NCBI GenBank assembly: GCA_017461345.1 | Contig: JAFTYP010000011.1 | Span: forward strand, 62,001 to 126,000 | DNA: 64,000 bases | Direction: 5' to 3' | From: Bacteroidaceae bacterium | GTDB lineage: Bacteria > Bacteroidota > Bacteroidia > Bacteroidales > Bacteroidaceae | Shown: positions 34,663 to 46,443 of the stretch, piece by piece | How the letters are laid out: each line of letters opens with the position of its first letter | How positions within the stretch are numbered: the first letter of the stretch is position 1 | The notes under the pieces: model-generated | The model's database searches: none | What the model saw: the letters and a program-made list of their open reading frames with translations, nothing else | Told to the model about the DNA's origin: nothing | Program-made: the position numbers and the translations under genes

Positions 34663-36894
34663 ATGAAAAGGACAACACTATTTCTTCTGGTTCTCTGTGC
34701 CGTTTTGGGCGGCAAGGCAACCGATTATACGAAGTACGTCAACCCCTTCATCGGGACACAGACCGACGACACCGGCGCACTGAGCGGAAGCACATTCCCA
34801 GGCCCCACAATGCCACAAGGCATGGTGCAACTCGCACCCGAAACGGAACAGTACGTCACATGGGACCCCTGCTGCGGCTACGACTACAACCGCGACTCCA
34901 TCTTCGGCTTCACACACACACACCTCAGCGGCACAGGTTGCACCGATCTCATCGACATCTCACTCATGCCAACCACAAAGAAGGTCACTCCACAGATGCT
35001 CAGCAAAGGCATCTTCGCCCTGCCATACAGCCACGACAGAGAAGCCGCAACAGCCGGCTACTACATGGTGGACCTCCTGGGCGGCGAAGACATCCGGGTG
35101 GAACTCTCTGCCACCGTACATGCAGGCATACACCGATACACCTTCCCCGAAGGCAAAGACCAGACCGTCATCCTCGACCTCGACCGCATGACCTACCGCG
35201 GCGATGCCTACTACACCGGACGCCGGGCATACCAAATCATACAGAGCCAAATCAGAGTGATTGACGAAAAGACCATCGAAGGCTTCCGCGTACTCACCGG
35301 ATGGGCAAAACTTCGCAAAGTATATTTCCGTGCCGAATTCTCACGCCCCATAGCAAACCGCATCATGATGGACGGCAGTCGCAGCGTAGGCAAAAGCGAC
35401 GTCATCAACGGACGCACACTCCGCGCAGCACTCTCCTTCGACGCAGCCCAGGGCAAAGACCTCATGGTCAAAGTAGCCATCTCGGCTGTCGACAACGACG
35501 GCGCACGCAAAAACATGAAGGCAGAAGCACAGTCGTGGGACTTTGGCTATTATACCAAGGCCGCACACGACGCCTGGGAGAAAGAACTCGCCACCATCGA
35601 CATCGAAGGCACCGACGACCAAAAAACCATCTTCTACACAGGCCTCTACCACGTCCTCATGCAACCCAATACAATGAGCGATGTTGACGGACGATACATG
35701 GACACCAACTTCGAGATAAAGCAAATGCCCGCAGGACAGGCATACCATAGCACATTCAGCCTCTGGGACACCTTCCGCGCAGCACACCCCCTCTACACAC
35801 TCCTCTATCCCGAAGTGGCAGCACAATTCGTCCGCGACATGATACTCCATCACGACACCTACGGATACCTCCCCATCTGGGATCTCTGGGGACAAGACAA
35901 CTACTGCATGATAGGCAACCACGCCATCCCTGTCCTGGCCGACGCCATCCTCTCCGAACTGCCCGGCATCGATGTGGAACGCGCATACAAGGCAATGGTG
36001 GAAAGCAGCACACGCACACACCTCAACAGCCCCTTCGAAATATGGGAAGAATACGGCTACATGCCACAGAACAAACAGAATGTCAGCGTATCCATCACCA
36101 TGGAACAAGCCTTCGACGATTGGTGCGTGGCAGCAGTAGCAAAGAAACTCGGCAAGACAGAAGACTACGAACGCTTCATCAAACGCAGCGAATTCTACCG
36201 CAATCTCTTTAATCCGGCAACAGGATTCTTCCAGCCAAAAGACGACAAAGGCAACTGGATAGAACCCTTCGACCCACTCAGTTACGAGAATCCCTGCTTC
36301 GTGGAAGGCAACGCATGGCAGTACATGTGGTTCGTTCCGCATAACCCTCAAGGACTTATCGACCTCTTCGGCGGCGTGAAACCCTTCATAAAGAAACTCA
36401 ACGAGAACTTCACACTGACCGAAACCAGCGGCGAAATAAACGGCAATGCCAGCGCATTCATCGGACAATATGCCCACGGAAACGAACCCAGCCACCACAC
36501 TGTTTACCTCTACAACTTTGCAGGTCAGCCATGGCGCACGCAGGAATTGGTGGAACAGGTGCGCAGTTCGTTCTACAACCCCACACCATGCGGCTACGCA
36601 GGCAACGACGACTGCGGCCAGATGTCAGCCTGGTACATCTTCTCTTCACTGGGCTTCTACCCCTTCAACGCAGGTTCGGCCGAGTACGTCATTGGCACAC
36701 CTCTCTTCCAGAAAGCAGTATTGCACATGCCCAACGGTAAGGATTTGGTCATCAACGCACCCCGAAAGTCCGACAAAGCCATTTATGTCAAGAGCGTTAA
36801 ACTCAATGGTAAGAAGATAACCGACTGGAAACTCACCCATCAACAACTGATGGAAGGCGGCACACTCGACTTCACAATGAGCGCAAAGAAATAA
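34663..36894 (+). CDS. Secreted GH92 alpha-mannosidase
   Basis: A 743-residue glycosidase of family 92, calcium-dependent exo-acting alpha-mannosidases (mostly alpha-1,2) that trim yeast mannan and N-glycans. A short signal peptide (MKRTTLFLLVLCAVLGGKA) leads into YVNPFIGTQTDDTGALSG and FPGPTMPQGMVQLAPET. The C-terminal catalytic block GNDDCGQMSAWYIFSSLGFYPFNAGS is highly characteristic. There is no lipobox, so it is probably periplasmic. The gene stands alone with its own terminator; no susCD pair is near. The coding strand is strongly A+C-rich. Confidence 0.95.
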   Translation: MKRTTLFLLVLCAVLGGKATDYTKYVNPFIGTQTDDTGALSGSTFPGPTMPQGMVQLAPETEQYVTWDPCCGYDYNRDSIFGFTHTHLSGTGCTDLIDISLMPTTKKVTPQMLSKGIFALPYSHDREAATAGYYMVDLLGGEDIRVELSATVHAGIHRYTFPEGKDQTVILDLDRMTYRGDAYYTGRRAYQIIQSQIRVIDEKTIEGFRVLTGWAKLRKVYFRAEFSRPIANRIMMDGSRSVGKSDVINGRTLRAALSFDAAQGKDLMVKVAISAVDNDGARKNMKAEAQSWDFGYYTKAAHDAWEKELATIDIEGTDDQKTIFYTGLYHVLMQPNTMSDVDGRYMDTNFEIKQMPAGQAYHSTFSLWDTFRAAHPLYTLLYPEVAAQFVRDMILHHDTYGYLPIWDLWGQDNYCMIGNHAIPVLADAILSELPGIDVERAYKAMVESSTRTHLNSPFEIWEEYGYMPQNKQNVSVSITMEQAFDDWCVAAVAKKLGKTEDYERFIKRSEFYRNLFNPATGFFQPKDDKGNWIEPFDPLSYENPCFVEGNAWQYMWFVPHNPQGLIDLFGGVKPFIKKLNENFTLTETSGEINGNASAFIGQYAHGNEPSHHTVYLYNFAGQPWRTQELVEQVRSSFYNPTPCGYAGNDDCGQMSAWYIFSSLGFYPFNAGSAEYVIGTPLFQKAVLHMPNGKDLVINAPRKSDKAIYVKSVKLNGKKITDWKLTHQQLMEGGTLDFTMSAKK

Positions 36895-36904
36895 GTAAAC
36901 AAGG

Positions 36905-36944
36905 AAAAGGCCCCTTCTCGTCATGGGAAGGGGCCTTTTCTTTT
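36905..36944. terminator. Bidirectional terminator between GH92 and the aldo/keto reductase gene
   Basis: AAAAGGCCCCTTC (36905-36917) pairs perfectly with GAAGGGGCCTTTT (36927-36939) around a nine-base loop. T-rich sequence follows on the plus strand (CTTTTG). It serves the convergent genes ending at 36894 and 36950. Confidence 0.9.
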
Positions 36945-36949
36945 GCTGT

Positions 36950-38338
36950 TTATAGCGTGCCTTGTTTGAGTTTTTCTACAAACTCGTCCACGCGTTGCAA
37001 CTCGCGGGGGATGTCAATCTGTTGCGGACAATGGCTCACACACTCGCGGCATTGGATGCAATGGTTTGCCTGACGGAGTTTTGGAACACTGCGGTCGTAG
37101 CCGACAAGGAAGGCGCGACGAGCCTTCTGGTAGTCCTCTGCCTGCTGACTTTCCGGCACATTTCCCGTGTTCACGCATTTATTATAGTGCACAAAGATGG
37201 CGGGAATGTCAAGGCCATAAGGGCAAGGCATGCAGTATTTGCAGTCGTTGCAGTCGATGGTAGGATAGCTCTTGATGAGTGTTGCAGTTTTGCCTTCGAG
37301 CCATTGCTGTTCCTCTTCGGTGAGAGGCTCGAGCGGCGAGTAGGTGCGAACATTGTCTTCCAGGTGTTCCATGTATGTCATTCCGCTGAGAACGGTAAGC
37401 ACTTCGGGCTTTGAACCGATGTAGCGGAATGCCCAGGAGGCAACGCTGTTTTCGGGTTTGCGCTGTTTGAAGAGTGAGACAACATGGTCGGGCACTTTGG
37501 AGAGGCGTCCGCCGAGCAGTGGTTCCATGATGACTACGGGGATGTTACGCTTGGCGAGTTCTTCGTAAAGGTATTTTCCTGAGCGGCCGTTGTCTTCGTG
37601 TTCCCATTCTACGTAGTTGGCTTGTATCTGAACAAAATCCCAATGATACTTGTCTTGGTTGGCCAATGCCCAGTCAAAGACTGCGACGTTGCCATGGAAT
37701 GAGAAACCGAGGTTGCGGATTCGGCCTGCTTCGCGCTGCTCCATGAGCCAGTCGAGGAGTCCGTTGTCAAGGTAGCGTTGGTGGACGGGGCCCATGCCTC
37801 CGCCTCCGATGCTGTGCAGGAGGAGGTAATCAACGTAGTCTGTCTTGAGGTATTGCAGGCTGCGTTCGAACATTGCCTTGCCTTCTTCGAGGCTATATTG
37901 TGTGGGTGAGAAGTTGGAGAGTTTAGTGGCGATGAAGTAGTCGCTGCGTTTGTATCCGCTTGCTTCGAGTGCTATGCCGAGGCTTTCTTCGCTTTTTCCG
38001 CGGCAGTAGGCTGGTGATGTGTCGAAGTAGTTGACGCCGTGGTCGAGTGCGAACTTGCAGAGTCGGTTGACTTGTTCTTGGTCTATGACGTCTTGTCCGT
38101 TGTTGTCTTTTTTGTTTGGCAGTCGCATCCATCCGTATCCGAGCAGGCTTACTTTGTCGCCTTGTTTGGGGTTGGTGCGATAAGTCATTTTGTCTGTGGG
38201 TATGGGGCTGGTGTGGTGTCCCATATAGTCTATTTCGCTGTTTTCTTTGCTTCCTTTTATTCCGCAGGATGCCAGTGCTGTTGTGGCTGCTGCTGTGCCT
38301 GAGGCTTTGAGGAAGTCTCTTCTTGTGATATCTTTCAT
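36950..38338 (-). CDS. Tat-exported lipoprotein: aldo/keto reductase with C-terminal ferredoxin domain
   Basis: A 462-residue protein. The N-terminus MKDITRRDFLKASGTAAATT has a twin-arginine motif, and ALASC with Cys25 is a lipobox, so it should be folded in the cytosol, exported by Tat and lipid-anchored. Residues about 50-340 are an aldo/keto reductase barrel (GYGWMRLP, FDTSPAYCRGKSEESLG, DYLLLHSIGGGG). The C-terminal 100 residues carry CNDCKYCMPCPYGLDIP and CIQCRECVSHCPQQIDIP, two [4Fe-4S] clusters. It is 29 bases after the polyferredoxin gene. Electrons probably come from that protein rather than periplasmic NADPH; the substrate is unknown. Confidence 0.9.
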   Translation of the reverse strand: MKDITRRDFLKASGTAAATTALASCGIKGSKENSEIDYMGHHTSPIPTDKMTYRTNPKQGDKVSLLGYGWMRLPNKKDNNGQDVIDQEQVNRLCKFALDHGVNYFDTSPAYCRGKSEESLGIALEASGYKRSDYFIATKLSNFSPTQYSLEEGKAMFERSLQYLKTDYVDYLLLHSIGGGGMGPVHQRYLDNGLLDWLMEQREAGRIRNLGFSFHGNVAVFDWALANQDKYHWDFVQIQANYVEWEHEDNGRSGKYLYEELAKRNIPVVIMEPLLGGRLSKVPDHVVSLFKQRKPENSVASWAFRYIGSKPEVLTVLSGMTYMEHLEDNVRTYSPLEPLTEEEQQWLEGKTATLIKSYPTIDCNDCKYCMPCPYGLDIPAIFVHYNKCVNTGNVPESQQAEDYQKARRAFLVGYDRSVPKLRQANHCIQCRECVSHCPQQIDIPRELQRVDEFVEKLKQGTL

Positions 38339-38367
38339 AGTGTGTGTCTGTGTTGGTTGTCGTTAGG

Positions 38368-39924
38368 TCAGATTTCTTTGTGTACTTCGTGTCCTTCTAC
38401 GTGTATTGCGCTGATGGGGTTTGAGGGACAGAGGTTTTCGCAGGCTCCGCAGCCGATGCACTTTTCTTCGTTGACGACGGGTATGAGGAGGACTTTGTTG
38501 CGTGGTATTTCTTTGTTGTCTGCGTCGAGCCAGCGTCGTCCGTCTCGGTGTACGCCGGCTTGGAGGGGTACCATTTGTATGGCTCCTGCGGGACATTTGC
38601 GTGCGCAGAGTCCGCATGGTTTGCCGTCTTTGACGGGTACGCAGAGGTTGCGTGTCCATACGGCATGTCCGACTTGTATGGCTGTTCGTTCTTCGACGGT
38701 GACGGGTTGTATGGCGGATGTGGGGCAGACTTCCGAGCATCGTGTGCATTCGGGGCGGCAGTATCCGCGTTCGAAACTTACTTCGGGTTGCATGAAGTGG
38801 TCGAGGCTGTTGCTGGGGCGGAGTACGTCGTTGGGGCATGCGTTGATGCAGAGTTGGCAGGCTGTGCAGTGTGTGCGCATGTGTCGGATGGAGAGTGAGC
38901 CCGGTGGTGTGATGGGTTTTTCTCGTTGTGGTTTTTCTTTTTTGATAATGTCTGCCAGTCCGCCGTCGGTTGTTTTGGGTTCTATTTTCTTTTGTGCTTT
39001 GGCGAGTGCTGTGCCGGCGAGTAGTGCTACGCCGGTGAAGACGGCGCGTCGTCCGGTGTCAGGTGTTGTTTTTTCTTCTTTTTCGGCGGGCTTGTTGTTT
39101 TGTTTTGTCTGCTGTGGTGTTGGGCCGAAGTGCATGGCGTCGAAGGTGCATTGTTCTTGGCAGTTACCGCAGGCTACGCATCGTGAGTAGTCGATGGTGA
39201 GTGTATTGATGTCTATGCAGGCTGCTTTGCAGTTGCGTTCGCATTTGCGGCAGTTTTTGCACTTGTCGGCGTCGATGTTCATCTTGAGGTATGAGTGTTT
39301 GCTGATGAGGCCGAGCAGTGTGCCGACGGGGCATATGGTGTTGCACCATGTGCGTCCGCCTTTCCATGCGAGTATGGCGATGATGGTCCATGTGAGGAGT
39401 GCTACGGCGAGGGCTGCGATGCTCTTGAGCCAGACGTCAACCTCGTAGAAGGCGTAACTGCCGTAGTGTTCGGCGATGGCTGCAAGGCCGTTGTTGGCGA
39501 GTTTGTAGAGGGGTGCCACAGTGGCTGCGACGATGCGGCCGTAGGCGCTGTAGGGGAAGATGAGTCCGGCTATCCATGCTATGTTGAGGACAAGGGTGGC
39601 GCAAGCCAGCACGAGTATTGTGTAGCGCAGAGTGTTCTTTGCCGGCGAGTAGTTGTATTTGTTCTTTTTCTTGCGCAGCCATGCGATGGCGTCCTGCATG
39701 ACGCCCAGCGGACAGATGACGGAGCAGTAGATGCGCCCCATCAGCAGGGTGAGTGTCACGACGAAGAGCAGTGCTCCTACGTTCAGCGCCAGCAGTGCCG
39801 GCACAAACTGCATTTTCGCCATCCATCCCAGATAGGCATGTGCCGTTCCGGTGAAGTCGACCAGGAGCCATGTGATGAGCACCCAGAAGACGATGGCCAG
39901 TGTCAAGCGGATTTTCTTTAACAT
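38368..39924 (-). CDS. Membrane polyferredoxin (NosR/RdxA-like 4Fe-4S protein)
   Basis: A 518-residue protein. The first 230 residues have five to six membrane segments and two CxxxCP motifs (YCSVICPLG, WCNTICPVG), as in NapH/NosR/CcoG-type proteins. Then come ferredoxin-like cysteine groups: CKNCRKCERNC, CVACGNCQEQC, CTACQLCINAC, CRPECTRCSEVC, CGLCARKC and CIGCGACENLC. A second hydrophobic stretch near residue 300 (RRAVFTGVALLAGTALA) looks like an internal Tat-like segment. It probably passes electrons across the membrane to the lipoprotein reductase encoded next. Confidence 0.92.
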   Translation of the reverse strand: MLKKIRLTLAIVFWVLITWLLVDFTGTAHAYLGWMAKMQFVPALLALNVGALLFVVTLTLLMGRIYCSVICPLGVMQDAIAWLRKKKNKYNYSPAKNTLRYTILVLACATLVLNIAWIAGLIFPYSAYGRIVAATVAPLYKLANNGLAAIAEHYGSYAFYEVDVWLKSIAALAVALLTWTIIAILAWKGGRTWCNTICPVGTLLGLISKHSYLKMNIDADKCKNCRKCERNCKAACIDINTLTIDYSRCVACGNCQEQCTFDAMHFGPTPQQTKQNNKPAEKEEKTTPDTGRRAVFTGVALLAGTALAKAQKKIEPKTTDGGLADIIKKEKPQREKPITPPGSLSIRHMRTHCTACQLCINACPNDVLRPSNSLDHFMQPEVSFERGYCRPECTRCSEVCPTSAIQPVTVEERTAIQVGHAVWTRNLCVPVKDGKPCGLCARKCPAGAIQMVPLQAGVHRDGRRWLDADNKEIPRNKVLLIPVVNEEKCIGCGACENLCPSNPISAIHVEGHEVHKEI

Positions 39925-39959
39925 AATTGAAAGGGTTTAATAAATATAAATTTCTCGGA

Positions 39960-39967
39960 CAAAGATA
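39960..39967 (-). promoter_or_regulatory. -7 promoter element of the polyferredoxin-reductase operon
   Basis: CAAAGATA (minus strand TATCTTTG) fits TAnnTTTG and lies 35 bases before the start codon. The gap 39925-40317 contains this element, array D and the guaB promoter; no gene is visible in it. Confidence 0.65.
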
Positions 39968-40110
39968 TGAAAAAGATGTGAAACGAACATTCTTTTTATC
40001 AAAAAGTTGCAAAAAAAATCATTACACTGTCTGCCGGAAAATGTAATTTTGTGCGGCTCGCTGGCCGGGTGTGCAGATCCGTTCGCACAGATGCCTTGGG
40101 GCTGTCCGTC

Positions 40111-41796
<1,686 letters not shown>

Positions 41797-41870
41797 AGAA
41801 CATTAACACCACGAGTAATCAGGTAACACCGAATACTCAATAAAGTCATCAACAACATCATTCACCTAAA

Positions 41871-43295
41871 ATGAAGAAGATATTTGCCGGCATAGCATTA
41901 ACCGTAGTCGCGCTGACCGCTGCCGCACAAGAAGATCCCATCGTAATGCGCATAGGCGGAGTGCCCGTCACCCGCAGCGAATTCGAATACAACTACAACA
42001 AGAACAACTCAGAAGGTGTCATCGACAAGAAGAACGTTGAGGAATACGCCGAACTCTTCGTCAACTACAAACTCAAAGTCCTTTCCGCACTCGACAACCG
42101 CTTGGACACCCTCACCAGTTACCAAAAAGAATTCCGCACCTATCGCGACCAACTGATACGCCCGCTTCTTGTACCCGAAGGCGCAAAGGAAAAAGAATGC
42201 AAAGCCTACTACGACGGCATGTTGGCACGCCTCGAAGGCAAACAACTCCTGCAGCCGGCACATATCCTCATTCGCCTGCCACAAGACGCCACAGAAGAAC
42301 AGCAGGCAATAGCCAAAGCAAAAATAGACTCCATCCATCAGGCGTTGAAGGACGGAGCCGACTTTGCCGAACTGGCACAAACCGTATCGCAAGACCCAGG
42401 CTCGGCTGCTCGTGGCGGAATGCTACCCTGGATCGGCCCCAACCAAGTGGTGAAAGAGTTCGAAGACGTAGCCTATTCGCTCGAAGTGAACGAAGTGAGC
42501 GAACCTTTCCTCATGCCCTTCGGCTACGACATCGTCAAGTTGATGGGCAAAAAGGACCTCGAATCGTACGAAGAACTGCATGACATGATCATGAAGTACC
42601 TCGAAGGTCAGGGCCTGGAAAACCAACTTGCACAACAAGTTCTCGACTCCATCGCATCACAAAGCAACGGCGAAAAAACCATCGAACAAATCCTCGACGA
42701 GAAGACAGAAGAGTTCTGCGCCAAGGATAGCGAGTTGAAGTATCTCGTGCAGGAATATCACGACGGACTGCTCCTTTTCGAAGAATGCAACAGTCGCATT
42801 TGGGAACCGGCAGCAAAGGACACACTGGCGCTGACCGCCTACTTCAAGAAAAACAAGAAGAAATATGCATGGGACGAACCACGCTACAGAGGCATGGTGT
42901 ATTACTGCAAAGATGCAGCCGATGTGAAAGCAGTAAAGAAACTCGTCAAAAAGCAGCCCACAGACAAATGGATGGAAATCATTCGCGAAACATTCAATAA
43001 GGACAGCATCATGGTGCGCGTAGAACGTCGCATCTTCAAGAAAGGCGACAACGCCAATGTCGATCGTATGGCGTTAAAAGTAAAGAGTGCCGAACTCAAA
43101 CCCGTCAAAGGCTTTCCGCATATTGGCGTCTTCGGCAAGGTCCTCAAGAAAGGTCCTGCAGAATGGACAGACGTAAGCAACCAGGTAGTCAGCGACTATC
43201 AGCGACTCAAAGAGGACGAGTTTGTGGCAGAACTCCGCAAACGATATACCGTCGAAATAGACAAGGAAGCACTTGGTACAGTCAACAATCACTAA
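41871..43295 (+). CDS. Periplasmic parvulin-type peptidylprolyl isomerase
   Basis: A 474-residue protein with a signal peptide (MKKIFAGIALTVVALTAAAQ). The N-terminal part resembles SurA chaperone domains (FVNYKLKVLSALD). One parvulin domain covers about residues 125-230: AHILIRLP, ADFAELAQTVSQDPGSAARGGMLPWIG and VNEVSEPFLMPFGYDIVKL. The C-terminal 200 residues are helical and lysine-rich. It probably assists outer-membrane protein folding with the SurA-like product encoded 36 bases downstream. Confidence 0.9.
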   Translation: MKKIFAGIALTVVALTAAAQEDPIVMRIGGVPVTRSEFEYNYNKNNSEGVIDKKNVEEYAELFVNYKLKVLSALDNRLDTLTSYQKEFRTYRDQLIRPLLVPEGAKEKECKAYYDGMLARLEGKQLLQPAHILIRLPQDATEEQQAIAKAKIDSIHQALKDGADFAELAQTVSQDPGSAARGGMLPWIGPNQVVKEFEDVAYSLEVNEVSEPFLMPFGYDIVKLMGKKDLESYEELHDMIMKYLEGQGLENQLAQQVLDSIASQSNGEKTIEQILDEKTEEFCAKDSELKYLVQEYHDGLLLFEECNSRIWEPAAKDTLALTAYFKKNKKKYAWDEPRYRGMVYYCKDAADVKAVKKLVKKQPTDKWMEIIRETFNKDSIMVRVERRIFKKGDNANVDRMALKVKSAELKPVKGFPHIGVFGKVLKKGPAEWTDVSNQVVSDYQRLKEDEFVAELRKRYTVEIDKEALGTVNNH

Positions 43296-43331
43296 GAAGC
43301 CAAAACAACCACAGTGGCGATAAAAGGAAAT

Positions 43332-44684
43332 ATGAAACGATACACACTCGCACTCTTCGCAATACTCTGCTGCTTGTTCTCCGTAGCACAGAAGAATGTC
43401 ATAGACGAAGTTGTATGGGTTGTTGGTGACGAAGCCATACTGCGCTCGGATGTAGAAAAGCAACGTCTTGAGTTCGGCTCACAGACAAAAGGAAACCCCT
43501 ACTGTGTTATCCCCGAACAGATAGCAATCCAAAAACTTTTCCTCCATCAGGCAGTGATTGACAGTGTCAGCGTAACCGATTCAGAAGTGAACCAGTATGT
43601 CGAATCGGAAATCAACGAAAGAATCCTCATGGCAGGCTCAAAGGAGAAACTCGAAGAATACATGAAACTGTCAATGGTGCAGATACGCGAAGAACTCTTC
43701 GACCAATACAAGAACCGTCTCACAGCAATTCGTATGCGAGACCAACTGACAGCAGACATCAAAGTTACTCCTGCCGAAGTTCGTCGCTATTTCAAAGATT
43801 TCCCGGAAGACAGCCTGCCCCTTATTCCTACACAGGTGGAAGTTCAATTACTTGTGCTGCAGCCACGTATTCCTCAGGAGGAAATAGATCGTGTCAAAGG
43901 CCTGCTTCGCGATTATGCCGAACGCGTCAATAATGGATCGACTTCTTTTTCAACACTGGCACGCCTCTATAGCGAAGACCCGGGCTCTGCTCGTCAAGGT
44001 GGCGAGATGCCTTATATGGGCAAAGGCGAACTCGATCCAGGCTTTGCCAATGTTGCATTCAGTATGACAGACCCTAAAAAAGTAAGCAAGATAGCACAAA
44101 GTGAGTTTGGTTTTCATATCATACAACTCATCGACAAGCGTGGCGATAAATTGAAGTGCCGCCATATCCTGAGACGTCCGGAAGTGTCGCAGGCAGACAT
44201 TGACAGTGCATTGGTCGTTCTCGACTCCATAACCAGCGACATCCGTAACAATAAAATATCATTCGAAGATGCTGTCCTGTATGCTTCGGACGATAAGGAC
44301 ACCCGTAACAATCGTGGCATTCTTTCCAATAATAAGCCAACAGGCGAAACGACAACCCGTTTCGAAATGAGTGAACTTTCTACTTTTTCTACCGAATTGG
44401 CTCGAGTAGTAGAGACACTCGAAGTAGGCGAAATGTCAAAGCCATTCACAATGATTAATACAAAAGGCAAGACAGTTTGCGCTATCGCCCGTCTTAAAAA
44501 CCGCACTGTCATGCATCGGGCAAGCATTACAGAAGATTTCCAAATCCTGAAGGCAATGGTAGAAGAGAAAAAGGGAGAGGAAGTCATCGAAGAATGGATT
44601 AAGGAGAAACAAAAGAGTACCTACATACGCATCAATCCGGATTGGAGAGATTGCGATTTCCAATACGAGGGCTGGATAAAGTGA
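43332..44684 (+). CDS. surA: SurA-like chaperone/peptidylprolyl isomerase
   Basis: A 450-residue protein. I chose ATG 43332, preceded by AAAAGGAAA and giving a signal peptide (MKRYTLALFAILCCLFSVAQ). An N-terminal SurA domain (IDEVVWVVGDEAILRSDVEKQ) is followed by a parvulin domain (LARLYSEDPGSARQGGEMPYMGKGE, SEFGFHIIQLIDKRGD) and a second, poorer one (LKCRHILRRPEVSQ and on). SurA delivers unfolded porins to the outer-membrane assembly machinery. Its stop overlaps the OstA-like start as GTGA. Confidence 0.92.
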   Translation: MKRYTLALFAILCCLFSVAQKNVIDEVVWVVGDEAILRSDVEKQRLEFGSQTKGNPYCVIPEQIAIQKLFLHQAVIDSVSVTDSEVNQYVESEINERILMAGSKEKLEEYMKLSMVQIREELFDQYKNRLTAIRMRDQLTADIKVTPAEVRRYFKDFPEDSLPLIPTQVEVQLLVLQPRIPQEEIDRVKGLLRDYAERVNNGSTSFSTLARLYSEDPGSARQGGEMPYMGKGELDPGFANVAFSMTDPKKVSKIAQSEFGFHIIQLIDKRGDKLKCRHILRRPEVSQADIDSALVVLDSITSDIRNNKISFEDAVLYASDDKDTRNNRGILSNNKPTGETTTRFEMSELSTFSTELARVVETLEVGEMSKPFTMINTKGKTVCAIARLKNRTVMHRASITEDFQILKAMVEEKKGEEVIEEWIKEKQKSTYIRINPDWRDCDFQYEGWIK

Positions 44685-46429
44685 TACGACAGCGAATATA
44701 TATCCTTAGTGTATTTCTGTTCTTCTGTTTGTGCTTGCTTACGGCCGTAACGCCGGAACGTAAAGCAACAGAAAGCAGACCGCCATCTGCTGCCAAGGTT
44801 CATTTGTTGCATGCCGATCGCCTTTTTTACGATGATCGGGTGCATCGTACAGCCCAGATATTGGTTGGTAATGTTCAACTCAGCCACGAGGGAATGCTCA
44901 TGAATTGCGATAGTGCGCTATTTTATGAGGCCACTAATTCTTTTGATGCATATGGCAATGTGCATATGAATCAAGGGGACACTGTCTTGCTTGACAGTGA
45001 GGTATTCTATTATAATGGCATAGATAGGTTGGCACGAGCACGCCATGATGTTGTGCTCAAGCATGGAACGATGACGATTTATACCGATAGTCTCGATTAT
45101 GATAGGCTTTACAATTTAGGTTATTTCTTTGAAGGTGGGCGAGTCCTTGACCATGATAACGAACTGACAAGTGATTGGGGAGAATACAGTCCTGTTACGC
45201 GTGAAGCAGTTTTCAACTATAATGTACGTTTGGTTAACCCTGCTCCTCCGGCAAGACCACAGACAATTCTCATCTCTGATACGCTTCATTATAATACGGG
45301 AACAGCGATTGCTCATATTGTCGGCCCATCTAACATAAAGAATGGCGAGAACCATATTTATTCAGAACTTGGTTATTACGATACGCAAGCCAAGCGTTCT
45401 TATCTTTTGGAGCGCAGTATTTTGAACAATAATGGCAAGCGTCTTGTAGGTGACAGTGTTGTATGGAATGATGATGTTGCAACGGCAGAGGCATTTGGCA
45501 ATATCCTTTATACTGATGCGATTGACAAGAAGATGTTTACCGGAGAGTATTGTTATTACGAGGACAGTACGGGTTACATTATGGCGACGGACAGTGCGTT
45601 GGTTGTAGATTATAGCCAGGCAGATACAATGTTTGCTCATGCAGACACATTCAAAATTTTTACATATAATATAGATACGGACTCGGTCTATCGCATCATG
45701 CATGGTTATCATCATATGCGTGTTTTCCACAATGATGTTCAGGCGGTTTGCGATTCGATGGTTTATGATAGTCGTGACAGCCTTCTCATTATGTATAAGG
45801 ACCCGATATTATGGCAGGCAGGGCAGCAGCAACTGGGAGAGGAGATACGGATGTTTTTTGGAAACGGGAATATCGATAGCGTGCAAGTGTTGCGGCAGGC
45901 TCTCTCGGTAGAAAGGATTGACAGCATCCACTATAACCAGGTGTCCGGACATGAGATGCATTCTTATTTCAAGGATGGAGAATTGTACCTTACTACATCG
46001 GTGGGCAATGTTTTTGTCAATTACTATCCTTTCGATGAGGATAGTGTGATGATAGAAATGAATCATACGGAAACGTCGTTGCTCAAGATGTTCTTGCGCG
46101 ACAAGAAGGTTGAGCGTATATGGATGCCTGCTGCTACGGGCACAATGTATCCGATTGTGCTTATTCCCGAGAATATGCGTTATTTGCAGAATTTCGCTTG
46201 GTTTGATTATATTCGTCCACGCGACAAGTACGATCTTTTCGAGTGGCGTCCCAAGAAGTCTGGCACGGAACTCAAGGAGAGTGTGCGACATTCTGCACCG
46301 AGACAGAAGTTGAGTGATATCAGAAAGCAGAGGGGAATCGGCAGTTCCCAACCGGAGTCTTCTAAGACGAAGGAGGAAGAGGTCTCTGATTCTCTGAAGT
46401 TGGAAGAGGATTTGAAGGTGAACGATTAA
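44681..46429 (+). CDS. OstA/LptA-like periplasmic protein
   Basis: A 582-residue protein. I chose GTG 44681, overlapping the surA stop, because it gives a clean signal peptide (IRQRIYILSVFLFFCLCLLTAV); an upstream TTG at 44642 would add 13 residues overlapping surA. The body is a repeated beta-jellyroll of the OstA type: VHLLHADRLFYDD, LVGNVQLSHEGMLMNCDSALFYE and YGNVHMNQGDTVLLDSEVFYYN, with similar modules later. OstA-domain proteins (LptA, LptD) carry lipopolysaccharide to the outer membrane. The C-terminal 60 residues are charged and probably disordered. Confidence 0.88.
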   Translation: MIRQRIYILSVFLFFCLCLLTAVTPERKATESRPPSAAKVHLLHADRLFYDDRVHRTAQILVGNVQLSHEGMLMNCDSALFYEATNSFDAYGNVHMNQGDTVLLDSEVFYYNGIDRLARARHDVVLKHGTMTIYTDSLDYDRLYNLGYFFEGGRVLDHDNELTSDWGEYSPVTREAVFNYNVRLVNPAPPARPQTILISDTLHYNTGTAIAHIVGPSNIKNGENHIYSELGYYDTQAKRSYLLERSILNNNGKRLVGDSVVWNDDVATAEAFGNILYTDAIDKKMFTGEYCYYEDSTGYIMATDSALVVDYSQADTMFAHADTFKIFTYNIDTDSVYRIMHGYHHMRVFHNDVQAVCDSMVYDSRDSLLIMYKDPILWQAGQQQLGEEIRMFFGNGNIDSVQVLRQALSVERIDSIHYNQVSGHEMHSYFKDGELYLTTSVGNVFVNYYPFDEDSVMIEMNHTETSLLKMFLRDKKVERIWMPAATGTMYPIVLIPENMRYLQNFAWFDYIRPRDKYDLFEWRPKKSGTELKESVRHSAPRQKLSDIRKQRGIGSSQPESSKTKEEEVSDSLKLEEDLKVND

Positions 46430-46443
46430 AAGGTTAGCAAAGC

